Positions 1 through 12,623 of a stretch of 64,000 nt of DNA are shown in pieces. The notes beneath the pieces were generated by a model. It ran no database searches, was not told where the DNA came from, and saw nothing but the letters and a program-made list of their open reading frames with translations. The DNA is from Channallabes apus (lineage: Eukaryota; Chordata; Actinopteri; Siluriformes; Clariidae), in the NCBI GenBank assembly GCA_030522415.1, contig CM060125.1, positions 32,292,927-32,356,926 on the forward strand, written 5' to 3'. Made by a program: the position numbers and the translations under genes. Position 1 is the stretch's first letter. Each line of letters begins with the position of its first letter.

Positions 1-222
1 GATCAAACACACACACACACAGACACGCACGCGCACACACACACACACACGCACAGACAGACTCACACGCACACACACACGCACACACAGACAGACACGC
101 ACACACACATGCACACACAGACACACACGCACACACACACGCACGCACACACGCACACACACACGCACACACACACGCACGCACACACGCACGCACACAC
201 ACACGCACACGCAGACGCAGGT
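1..222. repeat. (CA)n-rich microsatellite
   Basis: Imperfect CA/CG/CAGA dinucleotide tract running in from the left edge. It lies in the klhdc3 intron downstream of exon 7, so on the transcribed minus strand it reads as (TG)n. No coding potential is seen. Confidence 0.95.
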
Positions 223-364
223 GTTACTCCTCAATAAAAAAAACAGACCTTCCAGAGATATCTCGCGGAGCACTGCACATGTGCGTGCGAAGGTGTGTGT
301 TTGCGTGTATATGTCTGTGTGTGTGCGTTTGCGTGTATATGTGTGTGTGTGTGTGTGTGTGTAC

Positions 365-473
365 CTGGTCCCTCCAAACAGGATGATCCGATCTCCCACA
401 ATGCAACAGCACTGCCGTCTGCGGGGACATGGGAACTTCCCCTTCGGCTCCACCTTCTTCCAGCAGAACGCCT
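365..473 (-). CDS. klhdc3: klhdc3 exon 7
   Basis: Reads [20 protein letters not shown] then [15 protein letters not shown]. The acceptor is TGTGCAG after a short (TG)n. The donor GTACAC at 364 runs into (CA)n. It ends with two bases of a split Ser codon, so another coding exon must follow off the left edge. Confidence 0.93.
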
Positions 474-3400
474 CTGCACACACACACACAGAAGTGTATT
501 GAATATTACTGTGACATCACTCAGTGTTCCTGATGCTGCTATAAGTTCAGGCTCTTGAACCTCAGCTGGGCTTCAACATCAACTACAGTCTCACAATCAG
601 GGAATGAAGAGCGCAGATGAACACACACACACACACACGCTCACAAGTGCACACACGCGCAAAGATTACAGTGGGGCAAAAAAGTATTTATTCAGCCACC
701 AATTGTTCAAGTTCTGCCACTTATTAAGATGAGACTCGTCTCCTGTAATGTTCATCATCAGTGAACCTCAACTATGGGAGACAAAATAAGAAAAGAAAAT
801 CCAGAAAATCACATTGTAGGATTTTTTTATGAATTAATTGGTAAATTCCTCTGTAAAATCAGTATTTCTGTCTCTCACAGACCTGTAACTTCTTCTTTAA
901 GAGGATCCTCTGTTACCTGTATTAATAACATCTGTTATCAGTATAAAAGACACGTGTCCACTAGGGCTGGACTAGAATATTCGAATATTCGTTTGGAGAG
1001 ATGGCATTTGATTTTTCATTTTGAGATTCGAATATTCGGAAAAAGAAAAACAAATTTAACCCGTGACATCGATCCCTGCGAAACTGTTGTCATTCGCGCT
1101 AGCCCTTGTGGCAAACTTGTGTCATGCACACTCGGTCGCGCTCGGAACCAGGAAGCATAAAAGGAGACAAGATGGCGCGGCATATCGCTCAGTCATTGAG
1201 TTTGGCCATGTCGCTTCGGACGCTTTCGCCGAGTGTGTGTTAATAGGACGCAGGTGAAATTGTGTTTATCAGTTGCACCCCATTTGAGAGTCCTTAAAAC
1301 AATGGCGTGGTTATCCTGCCTACTCGTGTTACTCCGCGTTTGGGTTTACCCTCCACGCTACAAAGGGCTAACCGCTAAAGCTACGTCTTCTGGTCTACTC
1401 AGGTTAGTTCATGACAACTTGCCTGTATCCATATTACACAAAAATGCCGGGGGGAAAAATGCACTCCCTTGCGTTCGATGAACGGTTCTCAACATAAAAA
1501 TGCAACAGACACACACACACACACACACACACACAGAGATTCCTGCCTTTATTAGAGATAAGAATATATTCAGCCCCTCCCACCGAAGCTTCGAATATTC
1601 AATGTTGATCACTACCGAATACTCAAAGCTCAAAAAAAGGTGTTCGGACCAGCCGTAGTGTCCACAACCTCAAACAGTCACACTCCAAACTCCACTATGG
1701 CCAAGACCAAAGAGCTGTCAAAGGACACCAGAAACTAAACTGTAGACCTGCACCAGACTGGGAGAATGAATCTGCAGTAGGTGTGAAGCAATTATTAGAA
1801 ATTGGAAGACATACAAGACCACTGATAATCTCCCTCGATCTGGGGCTCCACGCACGATCTCACCCTGTGGTAGGGTTGGGTACCGAAAAAACCGGTGCTA
1901 ATACGGCACCGATACCTATAGAACCGGTATGTACCGGACCGAAACAGAACGCGAATTTCGGTGCCTCATTTGCCCCACTTAAATGCCTGAACTGTCGATT
2001 GAAATATTTGTTCTCTAGTTTCATATATTTTTCTCCGGAAATGAGAGACCATCCGACATGCGCGTGAATGCAGCAACTAACGTTACACTCGCTCTGATGG
2101 CAGCAGGCGGTCTACCGATAGCTTAGCATGCTAAATGAAACAACTTTCGTTAAAATGCCTACAACTAAACTGTCGAAAGTGTGGCTGTATTTCACAAGAA
2201 AGGATTCCGGCACCGCGACGTGCAGCAAATGTTTTACAGCAGTTGTGTGTAAAGGCGGAAACACGTCAAATCTAATGAAACATTCGAGGGCAGACGGAAT
2301 AAAGTTAAAAGCAGAATAAATACACGGAATAAAGTTAAAAGCAGAATAAATACACGGAATAAAGTTAAAATCAGAATAAATACACGGAATAAAGTTAAAA
2401 GCAGAATAAATACACGGAATAAAGTTAAAAGCAGAATAAATACACGGAATAAAGTTAAAAGCAGAATAAATACACGGAAGAAAGTTAAAAGCAGTGGGAG
2501 GATCCGTGTTTGAAAGCTTATGGACAACAGCTGGCGCTATCGGTGTGGACGACCCGAGTCCCAGTCATACCAACTGTAGCAAAAAGGAGTCACCGATTAT
2601 GATGACCGCAGCCTTTCCGCAGGTTAGTAGTAGCACTAATGTAATGTTAATAGCAAAATGCAAATCTTATAATTATTATAGCCCTTATAATTATGGCTTT
2701 CCAGCTAGTACTTGTAGTACTACAACAGTGACCCGTTTACCATATGCTATACATGTCCTGTGCAGTGCAATAAGTCAGCGTTTGTGAACAGCAGTTTTCA
2801 GATCTTGCCACAGATTCTCGATTGGATTTAGATCTGGACTTTGACTGGGCCATTCTAACACATGGATATGTTTTGTTTTAAACCGTTCCATTGTTGCCCT
2901 GGCTTTATGTTTAGGGTCGTTGTCCTGCTGGAAGGTGAACCTCCGCCCCAGTCTCAAGTCTTTTGCAGACTCCAAGAGGTTTTCTTCCAAGATTGCCCTG
3001 TATTTGGCTCCATCCATCTTCCCATCAACTCTGACCAGCTTCCCTGTCCCTGCTGAAGAGAAGCACCCCCAGAGCATGATGCTGCCACCAACATATTTGA
3101 CAGTGGGGATGGTGTGTTCAGAGTGATGTGCAGTGTTAGTTTTCTGCCACACATAACGTTTTGCATTTTGGACCAAAAGTTCCATTTTGGTCTCATCTGA
3201 CTAGAGCACCTTCTTCCACATGTTTGCTGTGCAAACGGGACTTCTTATGGTTTTCTGTTAACAATGGCTTTCTTCTTGCCGCTCTTCCATAAAGGCCAAC
3301 TTTGTGCAGTGCACGACTAATAGTTGTCCTATGGACAGATTCCCCCACCTGAGCTGTACATCTCTGCAGCTCGTCCAGAGTCACCATGGGCCTCTTGGCT

Positions 3401-6400
3401 GCATTTCTGATCAGCGTTCTCCTTGTTCGGCCTGTGAGTTTAGGTGGACGGCCTCGTCTTGGTAGGTTTACAGTTGTGCCGTACTCCTTCCATTTCTGGA
3501 TGATCGCTTGAACAGTGGCTCCGTGGGATGTTCAAGGCTTTGGAAATCTTTTTGTAGCCTAAGCCTGCTTTAAATTTCTCAATAACTTTATCCCTGACCT
3601 GTTGTCTGGTGGGTTCTTTGGAGTTCATAGTGTTGTTGCTCCCAATATTCTCTTAGACAACCTCTGAGGCCGTCATAGAGCAGCTGTACACAGGTGCACT
3701 CTATTTAGTCAGCTGTCCAATTACAGGCCAATATCAAACCTCCCCTTTATCTCTAAGATTCTGGAAAAGATAGTAGCAGAGCAGCTATGCTCATATCTAC
3801 ATAGAAATGGCATACATGAACTGTATCAGTCAGGATTTAGGCCTCATCACAGCACAGAAACAGCACTCGTTAAAGTAGTAAATGACCTCCTATTGGCCTC
3901 TGATCAGGGTTGTGTAACTATGCTTGTATTACTCGACCTCAGTGCAGCTTTTGACACTATTGATCATGCTATTCTTCTTCACAGATTAGAAAATGTAGTA
4001 GGAATTAAGGGAACAGCCCTCTCCTGGCTCAGATCCTATTTGACCGATCGTTATCAGTATGTAGACTTAAATGGTGATTATTCTGCATGTGGGACTGAGA
4101 GTGTGTGTATGTGTGTGTGCCCTGCGATGGATTGGCACCCTGTCCAGGGTGTACCCGGCCTAGTGCCCGAAGTCTCCTGGGATATGCTCCAGGCCCCCCG
4201 CGACCCTGAACAAAGGATTAAGCGGTATAGAAAATGAATGAATGAACGAATGTATTCTGCATGTTCTCTAGTGGAGTTTGGCGTTCCGCAGGGTTCAGTT
4301 TTAGGCCCACTGCTTTTTTCCCTTTACATGCTTCCTCTGGGCAACATAATGCGTAAGCATGGTATTAGTTTTCATTGTTATGCTGACGACACACAGCTAT
4401 ACGTCTCAACAAAACCTGATGAGAAAAACCATCTTACTAAAGTTGAGCAATGTGTTCAGGACATAAGAAATTGGATGCAAATTAACTTCCTTCTGCTTAA
4501 TCCGGATAAGACAGAAGTTCTAGTCATAGGACCGCATACAGCTAGAAGTAAAATCTTAGATCACACCGTAACTTTAGATGGTCTTTCTGTTCCATCAAGT
4601 GCAACAGTAAAAGACCTCGGCGTGATTATAGATTCCAGCCTTTCATTTGAAGCTCATGTAGATAATATCACCAGGATAGCATTCTTTCACCTCAGAAATA
4701 TTGCCAAAATAAGAAATATATTGTCGCTAAACGATGCAGAAAAACTAGTTCATGCTTTTATCACTTCTAGGTTGGACTATTGTAATGCCTTACTGTCTGG
4801 TTGTTCAGTTAGGTGCATAAACAAGCTTCAGCTAGTCCAGAATGCAGCAGCGAGAGTCCTCACTAGAACCAGAAGATATGAGCACATCACCCCTATCCTA
4901 TCTTCACTGCATTGACTCCCTGTGAAATTTTGCATTGATTTTAAAATACTACTCTTGACATATAAAGCATTAAATGGTCTCGCGCTGCAGTATCTGAGCG
5001 AACTGCTAGTGTCTTACGATCCGCCACGCCTACTTCGGTCAAAGGATGCAGGCTGCTTGTCAGTACCGCGTATTATGAAAACTACAGCTGGGGGCAGAGC
5101 TTTTTCTTACAAAGCCCCAAAATTATGGAATAGTCTTCCAAATAGTGTTCGGGACTCAGACACAGTCTCAGTGTTTAAGTCTAGGCTCAAAACCTATTTA
5201 TTTAGCCAAGCATTTTTATAAATAGATTTGCCATAAGGTAAAGGAGCAGATCTGGGGGACTCATGGACGTAGAGTATTATGGTGAACTGGTATGTTTAGA
5301 TGCTGTCTTCCTCACTCTCATTTGATCACTCAGGTTTGTTGACGGTGAGGTGATTGTGTGCTTTACATCTCAGTTCCCCCTCATGTTTGTGTTTCCTTCT
5401 GGGCTCTCCCTTTTAGTTATGCTGTCATAGTTAGTCCTGCCGGAGTCCCTGCTTGCACTCTACAGTAAATATACATTCACATTAGACATTGTGACTGTGA
5501 CCATACCTAACTGCCATCTCTCCTCCTCTTCTCTTTCTCCCCCTCTTTCTCTTTCCTCTCTCCCCCTGTCTCCCCCTTTCACTCTTTCTCTCTCTCTCTC
5601 TGTCGAGCTACACATGTGGTTCCTGAGCTGCCAGTGATCCAGACTCCCTCTGCCCTCCGGACCTGTCTGATCCATCCTGGTGCCCGGTTTCTGGTTGGAG
5701 GTCTCATCGCATGGATGCCCCGTGTGTCTCTTTAGGATGCGCCTTGTGTCTGGGGATGATTCTATCTACTTAGAAGATGGTTCTGGCCTCGACTGGTGTT
5801 GTCAGCTGTTTCTCTCAGGACTTGACAATTCGATAGTTCAGGACTGGAACTTTCTACAAGTCTATCTGAGTCTCGAATAACTACTGGACTCCATTTTACA
5901 TCAACTATTATAACATCAATTAACATCAACTATTATAGCTGAACCTAACACTTAACACTGTATAAATGCAGATCATTTCCTGCTGTTTCACCCAGATGAG
6001 GATGGGTTCCCTGTCGAGTCTGGTTCCTCTCAAGGTTTCTTCCTATTACCATCTCAGGGAGTTTTTCCTTGCCACTGTCGCCCTCGGGCTTGCTCGCCAG
6101 GGAATATCTGAACATTTTGATTCATACACATTCACATTCCATACAAACTTAAATAATTCTTTTGATTGTGTAAAGCTGTTTTGAGACAATGTCAATTGTT
6201 AAAAGCGCTATACAAATAAAACTGAATTGAATTGAATTTAGTCATTAGCACTCATCAGGCAATGTCTATGGGCAACTGACTGCACTCAGACCAAAGGGGG
6301 ATGAATAATTACGCACACCCCACTTTGCAGTTATTTATTTGTAAAAAATGTTTGGAATCATGTATGATTTTCGTTCCACTTCTCGCGTGTACACCACTTT

Positions 6401-6527
6401 GTGTTGGTCTTTCACGTGGAATTCCAATAAAATTGATTCATGTTTGTGGCTGTAATGTGACAAATTGTGTAAAAGTTCAAGGGGGCCGAATACTTTTGCA
6501 AGCCACTGTATATGATAGACTGACACA

Positions 6528-6561
<34 letters not shown>

Positions 6562-6697
6562 TGTACACACACACCACAAACACACACACCACAAACACAC
6601 ACACACACTACCATCTAGTGGACAGAACTGTTACTAACACAGTGAATGCATCATTGTCTCAGGTGTAGAACTGCACATGTCTGTGGATCTATCTGTC

Positions 6698-6762
<65 letters not shown>

Positions 6763-6861
6763 GTGTATTACCTGGGTTAAACTTCCACAGATCATTAAAG
6801 TGCCGGTCCAGTCGAGCGTTGTAGCCCCCGAAGATATACAGCTCTCCTTTATACGAAACTG

Positions 6862-6905
<44 letters not shown>

Positions 6906-7501
6906 TAACTAAACCTGAGACACTGATTGCAGTTCACTGTTAGCTTTATCATCTATTAGCTTTAGCTTAAATTCACGAATGCTACCCGTCACCATTAGCA
7001 GTCTACGCTAACAGTGTGGTAGTGTTTAAGGTAACCATAGAAATCATGTTAAACTCTGGGATGTAGGATGAGCCCCGCCCCTCGGTGTGTGTGTGAAGCA
7101 GGTGGAGCACTCACAGGCCGAGTGGCTGCGGCGTCCCTCGGGCTGGATCTGATTGGTGGGCGTGTTGAGCCAGCAGTGGGTCTCGGTGTCGAACACGCGG
7201 ATCTTATTGCAGTAAATCTCGTTATTCGAGTGAAACGGCCCAAAGCGATCTGCGCGTCCCCCGAACACAAACATCTTAGTGCCAATGATTGTAGCCGAGT
7301 GGAAATCTCTCCACCTTGCCGGAGTTCCCTGTGACATACACACACAAACACACACACTTTTAAATCCATACTTAACTGTAGTTATGCAGTAGTACTGAGC
7401 TAATGAGTTATGCTAACACACTTACTGTAGCTTTTATTAAACTCCAGCACATAGTGTGAGAGTCCAGCTTGTGTATGTCATTGGAGAAACAGTCAGCCTG
7501 T

Positions 7502-7559
<58 letters not shown>

Positions 7560-7609
7560 GGACATACCACTGATATGCATGTTAACCACCAGATGTGTGT
7601 ATTTAAAGG

Positions 7610-7655
<46 letters not shown>

Positions 7656-7780
7656 TGACCCACAAGTTGTTCATATCCTCCGAATATATACATGTCTTTG
7701 TTGAAGACACACGCTGAGTGTCCGTCTCTCGCCCCAGGAACTGACCCTGTGACCTTGGGTGTCCACCACCGATGACTGCC

Positions 7781-7838
<58 letters not shown>

Positions 7839-10800
7839 TAACAACACAGCTGCATTAAGAGCTCTCCTATCACTCCAGTAACTCACCTGCTCCTCCCTAC
7901 CCAACAGGCCACACCCCCTCTAGCACACGAGCGTTTGGTATGAGTGAGTATTCTAGCCGCAGAGTTTTGAATATATTGTAATCTGGAGATGGAGCTGGCT
8001 GGTAGACCAATGAAAAGGGCTTTACAGTAATCAATGCGTGATGAGACGAATGCATGGATGAGAGTTTCGGCATCTTTGGTACTGATGAAGGGATGCAGTT
8101 GGGCAATGCGGCGTAAATGAAAGAAAGCAGATTTAGTGATAGATTTAATGTGAGGCTGAAAGGAGAGTGTGGAGTCAAAGATTACTCCTAAATTTTTGAC
8201 AGAAGTGGATGTTTTGATGTGAGAGCCAGCAATCTCACAGGTGAAATTGGTGGAGATGTTGCTGGTGAGTGCTGGGGTTCCGATGAAAATTATATCAGTT
8301 TTGTCCATGTTAAGTTTGAGAAAGTTTAAGTTAAGCCAATCTCTAATGTCCTTCACGCAAGCAGAGATTGTCAATTTGGGCAGATGGAGCAGGTGTACAG
8401 TAAAGTTGAATGTCATTGGCATAAAAGTGATAGTTAACACCATGACGTTGAAGGATCAGACCGTGTGAGATTATGTAAATTGTGAATAATAGTGAGCCAA
8501 GAACAGATCCCTGGGGAACACCTCGCTTCAGGGGGACAGTGGGCGATCGAAAGTCCTTAACAGAAATATAAAATTGTCTATCTGAGAGATAGAAAGAAAA
8601 CCAAGACAGCAGTGCCAGAGATACCCAGACCAGAGAGACGAGAAATGAGCAAATCATGGGAGACAGTATCGAAGGCAGAGCTGAGATCAAGTAGCAGGAG
8701 TATAGACAAGGAACCAGAGTCACAAGAAAGCAGTAGATCGTTCACTACCTTTACAAGTGCAGTTTCGGTACTATGGAGGGGGCGAAAACCAGATTGAAAA
8801 TGGTCGAAGAGATTATTATCAACTAGATAAGACTGGAGTTGGGCAGTAACAGTACTTTCCAGTAATTTGGATATGAAAGGTAAATTAGAAATGGGACGAT
8901 AGTTAGATAGAACTGAGGAGTCATGGTTGGGTTTCTTGAGCACAGGTGTAACTGCAGCAGTTTTTAGTGGCAGAGGAAAAGAAGCAGAGGTAAGAGATGC
9001 GTTAATGAAATGAGAAATAGGTGCAGAAGTGGCAGAGTGACAAAGTTTCAGGAGAGAAGTAGGAGCAGGATCAAGGTGACAGGATGAAGAGTTGGATTTC
9101 AGGATGAGTTTGGAGACAGAATCTGGGGTCGTCAGAGAAAAATAAGACAGAGGCTGACAGGATAGATTTGTTGAATGGCTGAGCTCCGTATTAGTAGGGA
9201 AACATAGTGGACAGCATCAGTCCTCTCAAGCAAATAATCCAAGAAAGAGCAGCAGAACTCATTAGATACTAGAGCATCCTGAGGTGGGCAGTTGGTAAGT
9301 TTACTTATCATGTTAAATAATGCTTTTGGCCTGTTGCTTGATTTATTAATTGTGGAAGAGATAAAGTTAGAGCGGGCTGAGAAGAGAGCGGATTTATAAC
9401 ATTTAAGATGATCTAGAAAAGCCAAATAATGAACAGTAAGACCGGTTTTCCTGTAAAGACGTTCAAGCCGTCTGCCGCTAGCCTTAAGAATACGGAACTC
9501 AGGGGTATACCAAGGAGAAGAGTGAGTGGCGGGGACATTTCTGGTCTTAATAGGAGCATGCTGCAGTAGGATTTCAGAAATTGTAGAGTTGTAATTAGAT
9601 AGTATCACAGATGGAGAAGAAATATCAATGACATCAGAAAGATTTGAAGAGACAATAGAAGTACAAAATGATACTGTATCAATAGCTTTAAAATTACAGT
9701 ATGAAATAACAGTTTTAAGGCATTTAGAGTGCATATGCAGATTAAGGCTAAAATCAAGAAGTTTATGGTCAGAAATACCGGTGTCAGAAGCAGAAATAGA
9801 AGTGATATCTCCCCTTGAAGTACATATTAGATCAAGGGTATGACCACGAGTATGGGTAGGAACGCAAACATGCTGTGTCAGATCAAAACATTCAAAAACA
9901 GACAGTAATTGGGAAGTGTTGGGGCAAACTGTATCAACATGAATATTGAAGTCACCAAGCAGTAGAAAGCAGGCAAGGGTTAATAGTTCACTGAGTACAG
10001 AAAAAAAGCTGGACAGGGCTTTAGGAGGACGGTAGAGTAGGATGATTGTGAGACAGTCAGCTTTCAAAACCATGTATTCAAATGAGTTTGTATTGTGAAA
10101 AGCAAGTTGTTTCAGATGAAGATTGTCCTGGTGAATGACAGCAAGACCACCCCATTTGCCATGCAGTCGAGGTCGGGTGAGATATTTATATCCATCAGGT
10201 GCAAGAAGATTTAACTGAATAAAATCATCCGGTGCTTGCCAGGTTTCAGTGAGAAAAAAAAATGTCGAGCTTATTGTCAATGATAATTTCATTGAGATAA
10301 GAGGCTTTGTCTGATATTGACCGACAGTTGAGAAGTACAAAGTGACGATGAACAGAATTCAGATTTGCAGTACGATGCTGAGTACCAGTGAGATAAATTA
10401 GAGAGCGATGAAGAGTACGACCGGCAGGACGTTGTTTGGAAGCAGATAATCTATAGTTAGTCCAGATACACGGAACAGATTCGGGCTTAGAGCAAAAGGT
10501 ACTCCTGAACACACGCCGTGAGCGGTGGATGTACCGTGGGCGCCGGAGAATCCCTAAACTCCGGCAGTGCTCGTACGTCATAGGGTCAAGACGTGGATGG
10601 CCCTTAGCTTCAAGGCCCTTAGCTGAGACGGTGAGCATCCAATATCCATTACGGAAGTGAGATGCAAAATGAGTCAAAAAAGAAAAACCTTTGCCAAAGT
10701 CATTATAGTACTGAGCAAGTGAGAGCCAGACACAGGCAGACAGAAACTGCCTGACACGGACAAAAACAGCGCTAGCCTGACCCTGAAACGCCGCTTCACC

Positions 10801-12586
10801 AAAAACAGCAGACCAAATAGGAGACAACGCCCCCAAATAGCAAGCAGTGAACAAACAGCGCAACCGACTGAGACAGCGATAACTCACCCATCAGAGGACC
10901 CGAGCGTGGTGGAGACGCTAACAGCGCGGGGGGCTCACAGCGGCCCGGTGGCAAACTCACAGACAGCAAAAAGTTGATAGTTATAATCCAGTTTATTTCA
11001 AGCATCAGCGGTATGAAATGGAATAATCCAAGCAGAATGGCAGAGAGACATGCAGCAGGAACAAAAACAATCCAGGTACGAAGCGGCAGCACAGACGCGC
11101 ACAGCGTTCTCGTCCCGGAACCGGAAGTGAGTGAGTTGATAGTACAAAGCAGGAGAGGAACCACCAGACCCCCGTCATCAACAGGAGCTCAGTGGAGAGA
11201 GTGGACAGCTTCAGATACCTCGGTGTTCACATCACGCAGGACCTGTCATGGTCCTGTCACATCAACACCGTGGTGAAGAAGGCCCGGCAGCGGCTCTACC
11301 ACCTCAGACGATTGAGAGACTTCAGACTGTCTTCTAAGGTGCTTGGAAACTTCTACTCCTGCACCATAGAGAGCATCCTGACGGGAAACATCTTAACCTG
11401 GTTCGGGAACAGCACCATGCAGGACAGACGAGCTCTACAGAGGGTGAGATCAGCTGAGCGCATCATCCGCACTGAGCTCCCTGACCTGCACTCCATCTAC
11501 AGCAAGCGATGCTGGACCAAAGCCAGGAAGATCATGAAGGACCTCAGTCTCGTCAATAATGTACTGTTTTCTCTGTTGTGCTTCTGCTCCCTAAAGTCCG
11601 ACACAGAGGGACTAAAGAGAAGTTTCTTCTCACAGGCAATACGGTCTCTCAATCAGAACACCACACAGGACTAAACTATTTTTGATGTTACACGTTCATG
11701 CATATTTGCACACTCCCTGGGCATTTCTATTTAAATTCTATGTCAATTTCCACAACAAAAGCTTTCGATATTTGCAAAGCAAAGTTTATTTATATTTTGC
11801 ACTTATCTTCCATAGCAGGGGTCGGCAAGAGCCAGGTGGAGCCGTTTCTCACAGGAAAAAAAAACAAAGGCAAAAAAACGCCCGGAACCACAAAAGCATT
11901 TTGACATCTAAACGGAAGATAACACTGATTATATAGTTATTTTACCTTTATGTATATGTACAAACTAAACATAAAAACATATCAAACTATGTATGACTGT
12001 GTATGTGATAAACTCATTTTTATTTGATTTAAGGACTTAAGGATTTAAGGCTGTTTGGTGTAATTTGTAGTCCAGCAGATCTTCAACATAATAAATTACT
12101 GGAGAGAAACCTGTTCGTCTCGACACACGGGGGCAGGAAGTGGCGGACCGTTCCAGTCACTTCCTGTCCTCCTGCTGTAAAAACACAGGAAATACGCAGC
12201 ACTGTCCTATCTGAGTGTGGATAGGAGGAGGGGTGCAGCACTACACCACGTGGGGCTGAGTGCTCCATCTGAATCTCCTCAGTTATGGAGAAGTCCTTCT
12301 ACACCACCACAGAGCACATCCTCACTGAGAACACCATGACCTGGACCTCATCACCCTGGACCAGGTAACTCTGTGTGTGTGTGTGTGTGTGTGTGTTTAG
12401 CTCTCACCAACTTCAAAGGCGTACAGTATGTTACACGCCCCCTCTGTGTCGTTTCTCCCGCCCCAGATGTAGATGGTATCTTCCACCAACACGGCCGTGT
12501 GTCCGTAACGCATGTAGGGCACTTCACGAGTGTGTTCCCTACCTCCTGTCCTCACTGGAGGCAGCTTCGTCCACCGCAAGGACACT

Positions 12587-12623
<37 letters not shown>

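Larger units (their letters stand above)
962..1657. mobile_element. Non-autonomous hAT element (hAT-1) nested in Tc1-1
   Basis: Terminal inverted repeats TAGGGCTGGAC and (reverse complement of the right end) TACGGCTGGTC are flanked by a perfect 8-bp duplication GTGTCCAC (954-961 and 1658-1665). AATATTCG motifs repeat near both ends. There is no transposase frame. A solo Gypsy LTR sits inside. The 8-bp duplication and the internal Tc1 context prove insertion into Tc1-1. Confidence 0.85.
669..1870 (+). mobile_element. Tc1-like element, 5' part (Tc1-1), interrupted
   Basis: Begins at TA-CAGTGGGGCAAAAAAGTA, a typical Tc1 inverted repeat end. It runs to 961, is interrupted by a hAT (962-1657), and resumes at 1666 with the start of a transposase ([13 protein letters not shown], then a paired-type helix-turn-helix stretch). 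At 1871 it is cut by a second hAT-like sequence and never resumes in the window. The same family appears at 41998-42185. Confidence 0.8.
1871..2782 (+). mobile_element. hAT-like element remnant (hAT-2)
   Basis: Starts TAGGGTTGGGTACCG, a hAT-type end, directly against Tc1-1 sequence. It includes the start of a BED-finger transposase (2128-2319), a 30-bp tandem array and a short downstream stretch reading [11 protein letters not shown], which resembles the linker after BED fingers. No matching right terminus is visible; it stops where Tc1-2 begins near 2783. Boundaries on the right are inferred. Confidence 0.6.
3712..6235 (+). mobile_element. L2-A LINE copy 1 (5'-truncated), inside Tc1-2
   Basis: Begins inside the RT domain ([11 protein letters not shown]) and runs through the RT end, a 3' UTR and the (TTGAA)n tail at about 6222-6235. 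A 9-bp target duplication ATTTAGTCA (3703-3711 and 6236-6244) flanks it. It is nearly identical to the matching part of L2-A2 (25.0-30.1 kb). A V-SINE interrupts it at 4091-4252. Confidence 0.93.
2783..6508 (-). mobile_element. Tc1-like element (Tc1-2), interrupted by L2-A1
   Basis: A transposase frame on the minus strand (2783-3628) is followed by leader sequence to 3711, a 2.5 kb L2 insertion, then the remaining leader and inverted repeat (6236-6508) ending CCACTG next to a TA. The two halves meet at a 9-bp duplication, ATTTAGTCA. The other inverted repeat and the last part of the transposase are missing, so the element is truncated against hAT-2. Confidence 0.85.

Noticed and set aside
221..558. 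Several overlapping open frames on both strands rich in CV or TH repeats
   Set aside because: They are translations of (CA)n/(GT)n; only the kelch-matching frame at 365-473 is real.
774..1257. Open frames across 774-1257
   Set aside because: They cross Tc1, hAT and LTR borders and match no protein.
2234..2527. Minus-strand frame with a ten-residue [10 protein letters not shown] repeat resembling a membrane protein
   Set aside because: It is the reverse reading of the 30-bp minisatellite inside a hAT remnant; no start context or homolog.
2862..3126. Plus-strand frames rich in Pro/Cys
   Set aside because: Antisense shadow of the Tc1 transposase.
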